Positions 9,808 to 17,550 of a stretch of 25,702 nt of DNA are shown in pieces (position 1 is the stretch's first letter; every line of letters begins with the position of its first letter). The notes under the pieces were generated by a model. The model searched no databases. It had not been told where the DNA came from and saw nothing but the letters and a program-made list of their open reading frames with translations. The position numbers and the translations under genes are program-made. The stretch comes from JAEUNJ01 sp052035955 (GTDB lineage: Bacteria; Pseudomonadota; Gammaproteobacteria; Burkholderiales; Rhodocyclaceae). The stretch lies in NCBI GenBank assembly GCA_052035955.1, contig JBPOHD010000138.1, forward strand, positions 1 to 25,702. Direction: 5' to 3'.

Positions 9808-10527
9808 CTATTCCGGCTCGGCGAGGCGCTCCAGCCGGTAACCGGCGCCATAGACCGAGGCCAGGCGCCAGCCCTTCTCCTCGTTCAGCTTCAGCTTCTG
9901 GCGCAGGCGGCTGACGTGGGCATCGACGGTGCGCGTATCCACGTCGGCGGAGAGGCCCCAGATGCGGTCCAGCATTTCCTGCCGGGAACAGAGGACGCCG
10001 GCGCTGCCCAGGAGATACCTGGCGAGGGCGAACTCCTTGGGCGTCAGTGCCACGTCGCGGCCGTCTACCTCCACCCGCCGCTGGGCCGGCAGGACCACGA
10101 TGTTGCCATGGCGCTCCGCCTGGCCCGCCGCTTCGCCGCCGCCACCCTCCAGCCGGGCCCGCCGCGTGACGGCATGGATGCGGGCCAGCAGTTCCCCGAT
10201 CCGTATCGGCTTGCCGACGAAATCGTCGGCACCCAGGGACAGGGCCATCGCCAGGTCCCGTTCCTCGGTCCGCGCCGTCACGAAGATCACCGGGGTTCCC
10301 CAGCCCAGGATGCGCCGGACGTCGACCAGGACCTGGTCCCCCGAGGTGTCCGGCAACTGCCAGTCCATCAGCAGAAGGTCGAAGCCGCCACCGGACACCG
10401 CAGCCAGGAATTCGGCGCCCGTGTGGAAGCACTCGCCGGCGATGGCGGCGCCCCTTAGGACCTCCTGCAGCATCCGGCATTGGTCGCGATCGTCTTCGAG
10501 TATGGCAGCGCGCATCGATGTGGCCAT
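9808..10527 (-). CDS. OmpR/PhoB-family response regulator, no adjacent kinase
   Basis: The product is 239 residues. Residues 6-124 form a receiver domain with acidic pocket Glu11-Asp12-Asp13, phospho-acceptor Asp55 (LLLMDWQLPD), Thr84 and Lys106 in GKPIRI. A Gly/Ala-rich linker (125-143) leads to a winged-helix DNA-binding domain (about 144-235) with LTPKEFALARYLL, the recognition region TRTVDAHVSRLRQKL and the wing motif VYGAGYRL. It should be a phosphorylation-controlled transcription factor. The ATG at 10527 has a GGGGG run 4 nt upstream; an internal ATG at 10515 (MRAAILEDD) is possible but lacks a site. No histidine kinase lies beside it, so its partner and targets are unknown. Neighbours are trkH upstream and hemE downstream. 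Confidence 0.9.
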   Translation of the reverse strand: MATSMRAAILEDDRDQCRMLQEVLRGAAIAGECFHTGAEFLAAVSGGGFDLLLMDWQLPDTSGDQVLVDVRRILGWGTPVIFVTARTEERDLAMALSLGADDFVGKPIRIGELLARIHAVTRRARLEGGGGEAAGQAERHGNIVVLPAQRRVEVDGRDVALTPKEFALARYLLGSAGVLCSRQEMLDRIWGLSADVDTRTVDAHVSRLRQKLKLNEEKGWRLASVYGAGYRLERLAEPE

Positions 10528-10662
10528 TGACCCCCAAAAGACGACAAATACCACTTTCCACCCGGATACACCATAACCGGGATCAGTGATTACATTCCGG
10601 CAACAATTGGTCGCGACACTCCCTGACCGGCCATGCCGGCGGGATGGTCGCCGCGGGCTCCG
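10528..10662. promoter_or_regulatory. Gap between trkH end and response-regulator start
   Basis: This 135-bp gap holds two short dyads: CCGGC-CAT-GCCGG at 10627-10639, 24 bases past the trkH stop, and CCCGG-11 nt-CCGGG at 10561-10581. Neither is followed by a T-run on the - strand, so a factor-independent terminator is doubtful. The part nearest the response regulator (10528-10615) is more AT-rich than the genes and is a plausible place for its promoter. On the - strand TTATGGTGTAT resembles a -10 region, but no good -35 pairs with it. Confidence 0.3.
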
Positions 10663-12114
10663 TCAGCGCCGCCAGAAAGCCGGGGTCAGTACGACGAGCA
10701 GGGTGAAGATTTCCAGGCGGCCGAGCAGCATCGCCAGGGTGCAGACCCAGGTCTGGAAGTCGGTGAGGACCTCGTAGGTCGTGGCCGGCCCCACGAGGTT
10801 GAGGCCCGGCCCCGTGTTATTGACGGAGGCGACGACCGCCGAGAAGGCGGTGACGATGTCCAGACCCGAAAACGAAAGGAGCAGGGTCAGGGCAACGAGG
10901 ATGCACATGTAGGCGAAGCCGAAGGCCAGTACGGCGGTCAGGATGTTCTGCGGCACCGGTGATCCGCCCACCCGTACCGGCCATACGGCGTTCGGATGCA
11001 TGGCCCGGACCAGTTCGCGATAGACCTGCTTGTAAAGGATGATGGCCCGGATCATCTTGATGCCGCCGCCGGTGGATCCGGCGCTGGTCGCGAAGCTGCT
11101 CAGGAAGAGCATCCAAAGGGGCGCGAACATCGGCCAGAGGTTGTAATCGACGCTGGCGAATCCCGTCGTGGTGGCGATGGACACCAGGTTGAAGGCCACG
11201 TGGCGGAGGGCGGTGAGGAAGGGGTAGGTTCCCTGGATGTCCAGGTAGACGGCGATGCCGACGATGCTGGCCACGGTCACGCCCAGGAAATAGGGCGCCT
11301 CGGGGTCGTGCAGGTAGGGCCTCAGGGAACGGCCGCCGACGGCCAGGAAAAGCGTGGCGAAGTTCATGCCGGCCAGGAGCATGAAGACGATGGTCACGGC
11401 TTCGATGGCGGGCGAATTCCAGTGGCCGAAGCTGGCATCGTGGCTCGAAAACCCTCCCAGACCCATGGTCGAGAAGGAATGCATGACGGCGTCGAACCAG
11501 CTCATCCCGGCCAGGTGCAGGCTGAGGATGCAGGCGACGGTCACCACCGCGTAGACCGCCCACAGGCCCTTGGCCGTCTGGGCCATCCGCGGCGTCAGCT
11601 GGGAGTCCTTCATGGGGCCCGGCGTCTCGGCCTTGAACATCTGCCGGCCGCCGATCCCCAGCAGGGGCAGCACGGCCACGGCGAGGACGATGAGGCCCAT
11701 GCCGCCCAGCCAGACCAGGAGGCCCCGCCAGAGGTTGATGGAGGGCGGCAGGGCGTCCAGGCCCGAAAGGATGGTGGCCCCCGTGGTGGTCAGGCCGGAG
11801 ACGGCCTCGAAATAGGCGTCGGTGAAGGAGACGCCCAGATGGATGATCAAGGGCAGGCCGGCAAAGACCGGCAGCACCGTCCACACCAGCACCACCATCA
11901 GGAAGCCGTCCCGCACCTTGAGGTCGTGGGTTTCCCGCCGGGCCACCCACCATAGCCCCAGGCCGGTGCCGAAAGTCAGCATGAAGGCCTCGTCGTAGGC
12001 CGACCGGGCACCGTCGTCGATCCACCAGGAGTAAAGCCAGGGCACCAGGATGGCCATGGCAAAGCCCATCAGGAGCACGCCGAAGACACGCACGACGGGG
12101 TAGTAGCGCCGCAT
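10663..12114 (-). CDS. trkH: Trk system potassium uptake protein TrkH
   Basis: TrkH is the membrane pore of the K+ uptake system gated by TrkA. The 483-residue protein is polytopic and shows the four pore-loop repeats with their filter glycines: TTTGAT (109-114), STMGLGG (215-221), TTTGFA (315-320) and VNNTGPGL (431-438). STGGGIK (347-353) is also typical. The ATG has an excellent Shine-Dalgarno, TAGGAGGAG, whose TAG is the stop codon of trkA, so the two genes are 13 bp apart and probably coupled. It is the last gene of the long mreC-to-trkH series, before a 135-bp gap. Confidence 0.95.
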   Translation of the reverse strand: MRRYYPVVRVFGVLLMGFAMAILVPWLYSWWIDDGARSAYDEAFMLTFGTGLGLWWVARRETHDLKVRDGFLMVVLVWTVLPVFAGLPLIIHLGVSFTDAYFEAVSGLTTTGATILSGLDALPPSINLWRGLLVWLGGMGLIVLAVAVLPLLGIGGRQMFKAETPGPMKDSQLTPRMAQTAKGLWAVYAVVTVACILSLHLAGMSWFDAVMHSFSTMGLGGFSSHDASFGHWNSPAIEAVTIVFMLLAGMNFATLFLAVGGRSLRPYLHDPEAPYFLGVTVASIVGIAVYLDIQGTYPFLTALRHVAFNLVSIATTTGFASVDYNLWPMFAPLWMLFLSSFATSAGSTGGGIKMIRAIILYKQVYRELVRAMHPNAVWPVRVGGSPVPQNILTAVLAFGFAYMCILVALTLLLSFSGLDIVTAFSAVVASVNNTGPGLNLVGPATTYEVLTDFQTWVCTLAMLLGRLEIFTLLVVLTPAFWRR

Positions 12115-12127
12115 GCCCGGTCTCCTC

Positions 12128-13558
12128 CTAGAGGAATCCCGCAGCGACCTGGAACAGCTTCTCCACCTGCGGGATCTGCCGCTTCCGGGTGCAGAAGACG
12201 ATGACGTGGTCCTCGGCCTCGATCACCGTGTCATGGTGCGGGATGATGACCCTGTCCACTGCCTGGTCCACCAGGAAGCCGTCCCGGGCGACGACCCTGG
12301 TGTCTCCGGCCCGCCTGACCACGGCACCGATCCGGGCGCCGGGGATGATCGGCAGTTCCTCGATGCGGCGACCGACCACCTTGGAACTCTCGCGGTTCCC
12401 GTGGACGACGAGTTCCAGGGCCTCGGCGGCACCGCGCCGCAGGCTATGCACCTGGGCGACATCGCCCCGGCGGACGAAGGCGAGCAGGGAGCCGATGGAG
12501 ATCTGGGCCGGCGAGATGCCGATGTCGATGGGACCGCCCTGGACCATGTCGGCGTAGGCGCGACGGTTGATGAGGGCCAGCACGCGCTTGCAGCCCAGCC
12601 GCTTGGCCAGCGACGCCGCCATGATGTTGTCCTCGTCGTCGTTGGTCAGGGCGAGGAAAATGTCCATCTCGTCGATGTTCTCCTGGGCCAGGAGGTTCTC
12701 GTCGGTGGCCTCGCCGTGGAGTACCAGGGTCCTGCCCAGGCGCGCCGCGACGGTTTCCGCCCGTTCCCGGTTACGCTCCACCACCTTCACCTCGTAGTCG
12801 GCCTCGAGCCGCCTCGCGACCCGGGCGCCGATGTTGCCGCCGCCGGCGATCATGACCCGCCGCACCGGTTCCAGCATGCGGCGCAGTTCCCGCATCACCA
12901 GGCGGATGTGCTCGGTCGCGGCAAGCACGAAGACCTCGTCGCCGTCCTCGACCGGCGTGTCCCCCTCGGGATCGACGGGCTGGTGCTCGCGGAAGATGGC
13001 GGCGATGCGCGCATCGATGCCCATGGGCAGGTGTTCGCGCATGGTCCGGATGGGCTTGCCGACCAGCAGCCCGCCCCGGAAGGCGCGGACGCAGACCAGG
13101 GTCACCCGTCCGCCGGCGAACTCCAGGACCTGCAGGGCCTCGGGAAAGGTGATCAGGCGGGCGATGTAGTCGGTGATGTCCTGTTCCGGGCAGATGGCGT
13201 GGCTGACCGCGAAGTTGTCGTCGGACAGCAGGGCCTCGTCCTCCAGGAAGTCCGCCGAACGCAGCCGTGCGATGCGGGTCGGGACGCTGAACAGGGTGCG
13301 GGCGATCTTGCAGGCGACCAGGTTGGTCTGGTCCGACTGGGTCACCGCCACCAGCATCTCGGCATCCTCGATGCCGGCCGTCTTGAGGATGGAGGGGTAG
13401 GCGGCATTCCCGGTGACCGTGCGCACATCCAGACGATCCGCCAGGGCAGCCAGTTCGCCGCCGTTCTGATCCACGATGGTGATGTCGTTGGCCTCCGAGG
13501 CGAGGGCCTCGGCGACGCTGGCGCCGACCTGGCCGGCACCGAGGATGACGATCCTCAT
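12128..13558 (-). CDS. trkA: Trk system potassium uptake protein TrkA
   Basis: TrkA is the cytoplasmic NAD(H)/nucleotide-binding gate of the Trk channel. The 476-residue product has two tandem RCK modules. The first Rossmann fold carries GAGQVG (7-12) and an acidic residue at the end of strand two (VDQ). The second carries GGGNIG (239-244). Each is followed by an RCK_C segment (about 145-225 and 375-470). Length and arrangement match full-length TrkA rather than single-domain KtrA. The ATG at 13558 overlaps the ntrX stop as ATGA. Upstream in-frame sequence is ntrX read in another frame. Confidence 0.95.
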   Translation of the reverse strand: MRIVILGAGQVGASVAEALASEANDITIVDQNGGELAALADRLDVRTVTGNAAYPSILKTAGIEDAEMLVAVTQSDQTNLVACKIARTLFSVPTRIARLRSADFLEDEALLSDDNFAVSHAICPEQDITDYIARLITFPEALQVLEFAGGRVTLVCVRAFRGGLLVGKPIRTMREHLPMGIDARIAAIFREHQPVDPEGDTPVEDGDEVFVLAATEHIRLVMRELRRMLEPVRRVMIAGGGNIGARVARRLEADYEVKVVERNRERAETVAARLGRTLVLHGEATDENLLAQENIDEMDIFLALTNDDEDNIMAASLAKRLGCKRVLALINRRAYADMVQGGPIDIGISPAQISIGSLLAFVRRGDVAQVHSLRRGAAEALELVVHGNRESSKVVGRRIEELPIIPGARIGAVVRRAGDTRVVARDGFLVDQAVDRVIIPHHDTVIEAEDHVIVFCTRKRQIPQVEKLFQVAAGFL

Positions 13559-14808
13559 GTTTCCCCTTTTCCGGCCCGCAGGCCGAGATCCTTGAGTTTC
13601 CGGTAAAGGTGCGTCCGCTCCAGGCCGGTCCGCTCCGCCATGCGCGTCATGTTGCCGCCGTCGCGCCGCAGGTGCCATTCGAAATAGATGCGCTCGAAGG
13701 CCTCCCGCGCCTCCCGCAGGGGCATTTCCAGCATGGCGGGATCGAAGCCGCCGGGAATCTCCTCCGGCCGGCCGGCCGGCGACAGCAGGCGGGCGACGTC
13801 ATCGCCGTCGATCTCCTCGCCGAGGGCGGCGAAGGCGAGGGAACGGACCGCCGCCTTCAGTTCGCCGTAGCCGCCCGGCCAGGCATGCTGGCGCAGGGCA
13901 TTCTGGGCCGCCGTGGACAGGCGCCGCAGGGGTGCCTCGCCGCCGTCCGCCAGCAGGTCCAGCAGGTGGGCCGCCAGGTCGGGCACCTCGTCCTTAAGCT
14001 CGGCCAGGGCCGGCAGGCCCAGCCACACCTCGAACAGGCGGCCCAGGCTGGCCTCGTCCCAGCCGGCCGCCGCCAGTTCCGGGTTGCTGTGGTGGGTGCC
14101 GGCGACCAGGCGCAGGCCGTACTTCTCCAGCCGGTCGATGGCGAAGAGCAGGTTCTTCTGCTGCAGCCGGTTGAGCCGCGCCAGTTCCTCGCAGTAGAGG
14201 ACGCCGCCGGCCGCCGCCTGCATCCCCTCCAGGCTCAGGGGCTGGGAACTCTCGGCCAGGTCCAGCCACGCCTTGCCGGGCACCTGGAGGCTGCGGGCCG
14301 CCAGTTCGACGATGCCGCCGGGCGGCGAGCGCAGCATCAGGATGCGGCTGCGGCTCGCCACCTGGTCGAGGCGCTTCCTGAGGTCGCGCAGGCGGCCCGA
14401 GCGCGGGAAGGCGGCCAGCGACAGGCCGGCGGCGGCCGGCTTGGCGCCGTGGTCCAGTGCCTTCTTCACCGCCGCCAGCAGCTTCTGCATGCCGATGGGC
14501 TTCTCGAGGAAATCCAGGGCGCCGATGCGCGTGGCCTCGACGGCGGTATCGATGGTGGCATGCCCGGACATCATGACGACCGGCATGTTGAGCTGGCCGC
14601 CGGCCGACCATTCCTTGAGCAGGGTAATGCCATCGGTATCGGGCATCCAGATGTCGAGGAGGACCAGGTCCGGCCGTGCCTTGTCCCTCGCCGCGCGCGC
14701 CGCCCCCGCATTCTCGGCCAGGCGCACGTCGTGGCCTTCGTCGGTGAGGATCTCCGAAAGCAGTTCCCGGATTCCGATCTCGTCGTCCACCACCAGTATC
14801 TGTGCCAT
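13555..14808 (-). CDS. ntrX: NtrX-type response regulator with degenerate AAA+ domain
   Basis: The 417-residue protein has an intact receiver (residues 1-120; Asp8, Asp9, acceptor Asp52, Ser81, Lys103) and an intact C-terminal Fis-type helix-turn-helix (about 385-411, NMTRMAERTGLERTHLYRKL). The middle is the remains of a sigma-54 interaction domain. The P-loop region reads SPPGGIVEL (161-169) with no GxGK, Walker B reads GGVLYCEEL (201-209), and only about 35 residues separate them, so the segment that carries GAFTGA is missing. WPGGYGELK (310-318) replaces the usual WPGNVREL. It therefore should bind DNA and be phosphorylated but not hydrolyse ATP or remodel sigma-54 polymerase. ntrY ends 22 bp upstream and is its likely kinase. 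Confidence 0.9.
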   Translation of the reverse strand: MAQILVVDDEIGIRELLSEILTDEGHDVRLAENAGAARAARDKARPDLVLLDIWMPDTDGITLLKEWSAGGQLNMPVVMMSGHATIDTAVEATRIGALDFLEKPIGMQKLLAAVKKALDHGAKPAAAGLSLAAFPRSGRLRDLRKRLDQVASRSRILMLRSPPGGIVELAARSLQVPGKAWLDLAESSQPLSLEGMQAAAGGVLYCEELARLNRLQQKNLLFAIDRLEKYGLRLVAGTHHSNPELAAAGWDEASLGRLFEVWLGLPALAELKDEVPDLAAHLLDLLADGGEAPLRRLSTAAQNALRQHAWPGGYGELKAAVRSLAFAALGEEIDGDDVARLLSPAGRPEEIPGGFDPAMLEMPLREAREAFERIYFEWHLRRDGGNMTRMAERTGLERTHLYRKLKDLGLRAGKGET

Positions 14809-14830
14809 GTTGGTTTTCCGTTCCTCGATG

Positions 14831-16963
14831 TCATGCCGCCAGCCGCAGGCGCACCGTCACCTCGGCGCCGCCGTCCTGGCGGTTGCCCAGGCGAATCTCG
14901 CCGCGGTGCTCGTCCACGATCTTCTTGACGATCGCCAGGCCCAGGCCGGTGCCCTTGGCCTTGGTCGTCACGTAGGGCTCGAAGGCCTTGGACAGGATGC
15001 CGGGGGGAAACCCCGGCCCGTTGTCGGCCACCACGATGCTGACCCGCCGGTCCTCCGGACGCAGGGTCACGCTGACCCGCGGCGTGCTGCCGTCCTCCGG
15101 CGGATGCTCGGCAAGGGCTTCGTCGGCGTTCTTGATCAGGTTGTGCAGCACCTGGCGCAACTGGTCGGCGTCGGCCAGGACCCGGGGCAGGCCCGCCGGA
15201 ATGTCGGCCCGGATGCGGTCGCCGGCCGCCTCGTAGAGCACCAGCACCTCGCGGGCCAGGACCGCCAGGTCCACGCGGGCCAGGTTCGGGGGCGGCGTGC
15301 GGGCGTAGTCGCGGAAGTCGTTCACCATGTTCTTCATGGCTTCCACCTGGGCGACGATGGTCCGCACCGAGCGCTCGAGGACCTCGCGCCCCGCCGCATC
15401 CACCCGGTCGGCAAGCTTCATCTGCAGGCGTTCGGCGGAGAGCTGGATCGGCGTCAGCGGGTTCTTGATCTCGTGGGCCAGGCGGCGGGCCACTTCGCCC
15501 CAGGCCGCCTGCCTCTGGGCGGAAAGCAATTGCGTGATGTCGTCGAAGACCACCACGTAACCGCCGCCGCTGCCCTCGGGCAGGGTGGAGCCGCGGACCA
15601 GCAGCGCCTGGGGGGCGCCGGTGGTCCCGACTTCCTCGATCTGCCGCTGCCACTCGTTGCCGGCCGCGAAGCCTTCGCGGATGCTGTTGCGCAGCGCGGC
15701 GTGGCCGGGCCAGGCATCGAGCCCGGCGTCCGGCTGGTCCAGGTCGTCGCGCAGGATCTGGCGCGCGCCCCGGTTGGCCGCCCGCAGGCGGAAGTCGCCG
15801 TCGAAAGCGAGGACGCCGGCGGAGAGATTGGCGAGAACGCTTTCGACATAGGCCGTCGCCGCCTCCAGTTCCAGGCGGTGGCGCACGGTTTCGTCCCGGG
15901 CCTCGGCCAGCTGCTGGGTCATCTGGTTGAAGGAGCGGGTCAACAGTCCCAGTTCGTCCCGTCCGGACAGCGCGACCCGCGGTGAAAAATCGCCGGCGGC
16001 GACGGCGCGGGTGCCCTCGGCCAGGATCAGCAGCGGGCGGGCCAGGCGCTCGGCGAGGAAGAAGGCGAGGGCGACGGCGGCGGCCAGGGCGACCAGCAGG
16101 GTCAGGGTCAGGGTCAGGGCGTAGATCTGCTGCAGTCCGTGGCGACCCAGGGACAGCTCCTGGTAGTCCCGGTGGGCCGCCTCGACGCTGGCCGCGCTGC
16201 GGGCGAGGCTGGCCGGCACCGGCTGGGTGAGCTGGAGCATCCGGCTCTCGCCGCCGAGGCCGGCCAGGGTTCCGCCGGGCAGCACGGGAACGAGCACGCG
16301 CAGCAGCAGACCGGAAGCCGCGTCCCCTTCCACCCAGGCCAGGCCGTGGGACTGGCGCGCCTGGCGGAGCTGGCTGGCGCTGGGCAGGGGCGGCAGCAGG
16401 CGGTCGATGTCGTCCGAACTGCTGGCGACCAGCTGTCCGCCGGACAGGATGGCCGCGGTGGCGACGCCGGCCTGCTCGCGCAGCCGGTTCAGGCGGGACG
16501 GACGAATGCCTTCGCCGGTCGCCAATTCCATGGCGATGCCCTTGCCCTTGCTGGACAGCTCGGCCAATTGGCCGTCGAGGACCTCGCGGCCCAGGTTCAG
16601 GCCTCCCTCGAGGGCGCTTTCGACCCTCACGTCGAACCAGGAATCGATGGATCGCACGGCGAACTGCAGGGAGACGCCATAGACCAGGGCACCCGGCAGC
16701 ACCGCCATCAGCGTGAGCATCAACAGCAGCCTGGACTTGAGATGGGACCCGAAAACCCCCGCCCGGCGTTCGCCCCAGAACCGGCGCAGGCGGACCGCCA
16801 CCCAGGCGACGATGGCCACGGCGACGGCGGCGTTGGCCCCGAGCAACCAGGGATAGTGGCGGGCGAACAGCTGGGTGTTGGCGGAGGCGGAGGCGAGCAG
16901 GAAGACCAGGATGGCGCCGGCGACGGCGAGGACGGCAGCGGCGGCCAGGGCGTTGAACTTCAT
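14831..16963 (-). CDS. ntrY: NtrY-type membrane sensor histidine kinase
   Basis: The product is 710 residues. Three hydrophobic segments (about 7-26, 41-58, 78-98) precede a periplasmic sensor region (100-275). A fourth helix (about 280-303) leads to HAMP (304-357), a PAS-like domain (365-480), the H-box RRLAHEIKNPLTP (493-505, His497), N-box HNLIKNADEA (607-616) and G-boxes DNGPG (647-651) and GTGLGLA (671-677). This is the standard NtrY architecture. NtrY proteins respond to nitrogen, redox or respiratory state in different bacteria; the signal here is unknown. The start overlaps the stop of the DUF4390 gene (ATGA) and ntrX follows. Confidence 0.95.
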   Translation of the reverse strand: MKFNALAAAAVLAVAGAILVFLLASASANTQLFARHYPWLLGANAAVAVAIVAWVAVRLRRFWGERRAGVFGSHLKSRLLLMLTLMAVLPGALVYGVSLQFAVRSIDSWFDVRVESALEGGLNLGREVLDGQLAELSSKGKGIAMELATGEGIRPSRLNRLREQAGVATAAILSGGQLVASSSDDIDRLLPPLPSASQLRQARQSHGLAWVEGDAASGLLLRVLVPVLPGGTLAGLGGESRMLQLTQPVPASLARSAASVEAAHRDYQELSLGRHGLQQIYALTLTLTLLVALAAAVALAFFLAERLARPLLILAEGTRAVAAGDFSPRVALSGRDELGLLTRSFNQMTQQLAEARDETVRHRLELEAATAYVESVLANLSAGVLAFDGDFRLRAANRGARQILRDDLDQPDAGLDAWPGHAALRNSIREGFAAGNEWQRQIEEVGTTGAPQALLVRGSTLPEGSGGGYVVVFDDITQLLSAQRQAAWGEVARRLAHEIKNPLTPIQLSAERLQMKLADRVDAAGREVLERSVRTIVAQVEAMKNMVNDFRDYARTPPPNLARVDLAVLAREVLVLYEAAGDRIRADIPAGLPRVLADADQLRQVLHNLIKNADEALAEHPPEDGSTPRVSVTLRPEDRRVSIVVADNGPGFPPGILSKAFEPYVTTKAKGTGLGLAIVKKIVDEHRGEIRLGNRQDGGAEVTVRLRLAA
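16097..16120. repeat. Hexanucleotide repeat CAGGGT x4 inside ntrY
   Basis: Three CAGGGT units and one CAGGGC run head to tail. On the coding (-) strand they read as alternating CTG/ACC codons and give a Leu-Thr dipeptide run at about residues 283-289, at the start of the fourth membrane helix. Gain or loss of a unit would keep the frame and change helix length by two residues. Confidence 0.75.
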
Positions 16964-17550
16964 TTCGGCTCGGGGGCGACGAACTGCCAGCGCAGCGTGC
17001 GCGCATCCACCTGCCAGTCGCGGTTGGCGATGGATTCGACCTGGAAGGGCTTGGGCAACTGGGTCTGGTCCACCGACAACCGCAGGGCGGCGGAATAGGT
17101 CTCGCCGGGCTTGACGGCACCCTTCTCGGCCACCGGCATGGCGCTGATCCGCCCCAGCAGGTGCAGGGCTTCGGCCAGGGTGGCGAAGTTCTGGTGCAGG
17201 GCGCCGCTGGAAATGCGGTACTGGCGGGTCAGGGCGTTGTAGGACAGTCGATGGACCAGCACCCGGCCGGCCACGTGCTCGTCGATCCAGTACCAGCGTC
17301 GGCGGTTGAAGTCGAACTCGAAGTTGAAGTAGAGGGGCACGCCCCGGGAGACGGCCTCCTCCAGCCGGGGCCCGAGGTCGATGGCAAACTCGGCCGACAG
17401 GACCATGCCCCCGTCCTCGCCCGGCGTCAGGGCGGCGCGCAGGGGCTCGATGCTGCCGGCGACGGCGGCCATGGCCGCCAGCCAGAGCATCAGGGCCGCA
17501 AGGACGTGCTCAAGCCTTCTTCCCCAGGAGGGCGTAGTGGAAACCGTCAT
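16960..17550 (-). CDS. DUF4390 family secreted protein
   Basis: I recognise this as the DUF4390 protein usually found between rsmB and ntrY in betaproteobacteria; its function is not known to me. The 196-residue form starting at ATG 17550 has basic residues (GRR) before a hydrophobic stretch (LAALMLWLAAMAAVAGS) that looks like a signal peptide. Export to the periplasm or the membrane surface is therefore likely. The mature part is beta-rich with YFNFEFDFNRRRWYW and VHRLSYNALTRQYRIS. This start overlaps the end of rsmB by 41 bases and has GGAG only 2 nt upstream. An alternative ATG at 17490 avoids the overlap but leaves no basic N-region. The stop overlaps ntrY (ATGA), suggesting a link to the sensor kinase. 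Confidence 0.8.
   Translation of the reverse strand: MTVSTTPSWGRRLEHVLAALMLWLAAMAAVAGSIEPLRAALTPGEDGGMVLSAEFAIDLGPRLEEAVSRGVPLYFNFEFDFNRRRWYWIDEHVAGRVLVHRLSYNALTRQYRISSGALHQNFATLAEALHLLGRISAMPVAEKGAVKPGETYSAALRLSVDQTQLPKPFQVESIANRDWQVDARTLRWQFVAPEPK

Noticed and set aside
10627..10639. Intrinsic terminator after trkH
   Set aside because: The 5-bp CCGGC/GCCGG stem is short and no T-run follows on the - strand; kept only as a note in the gap entry.
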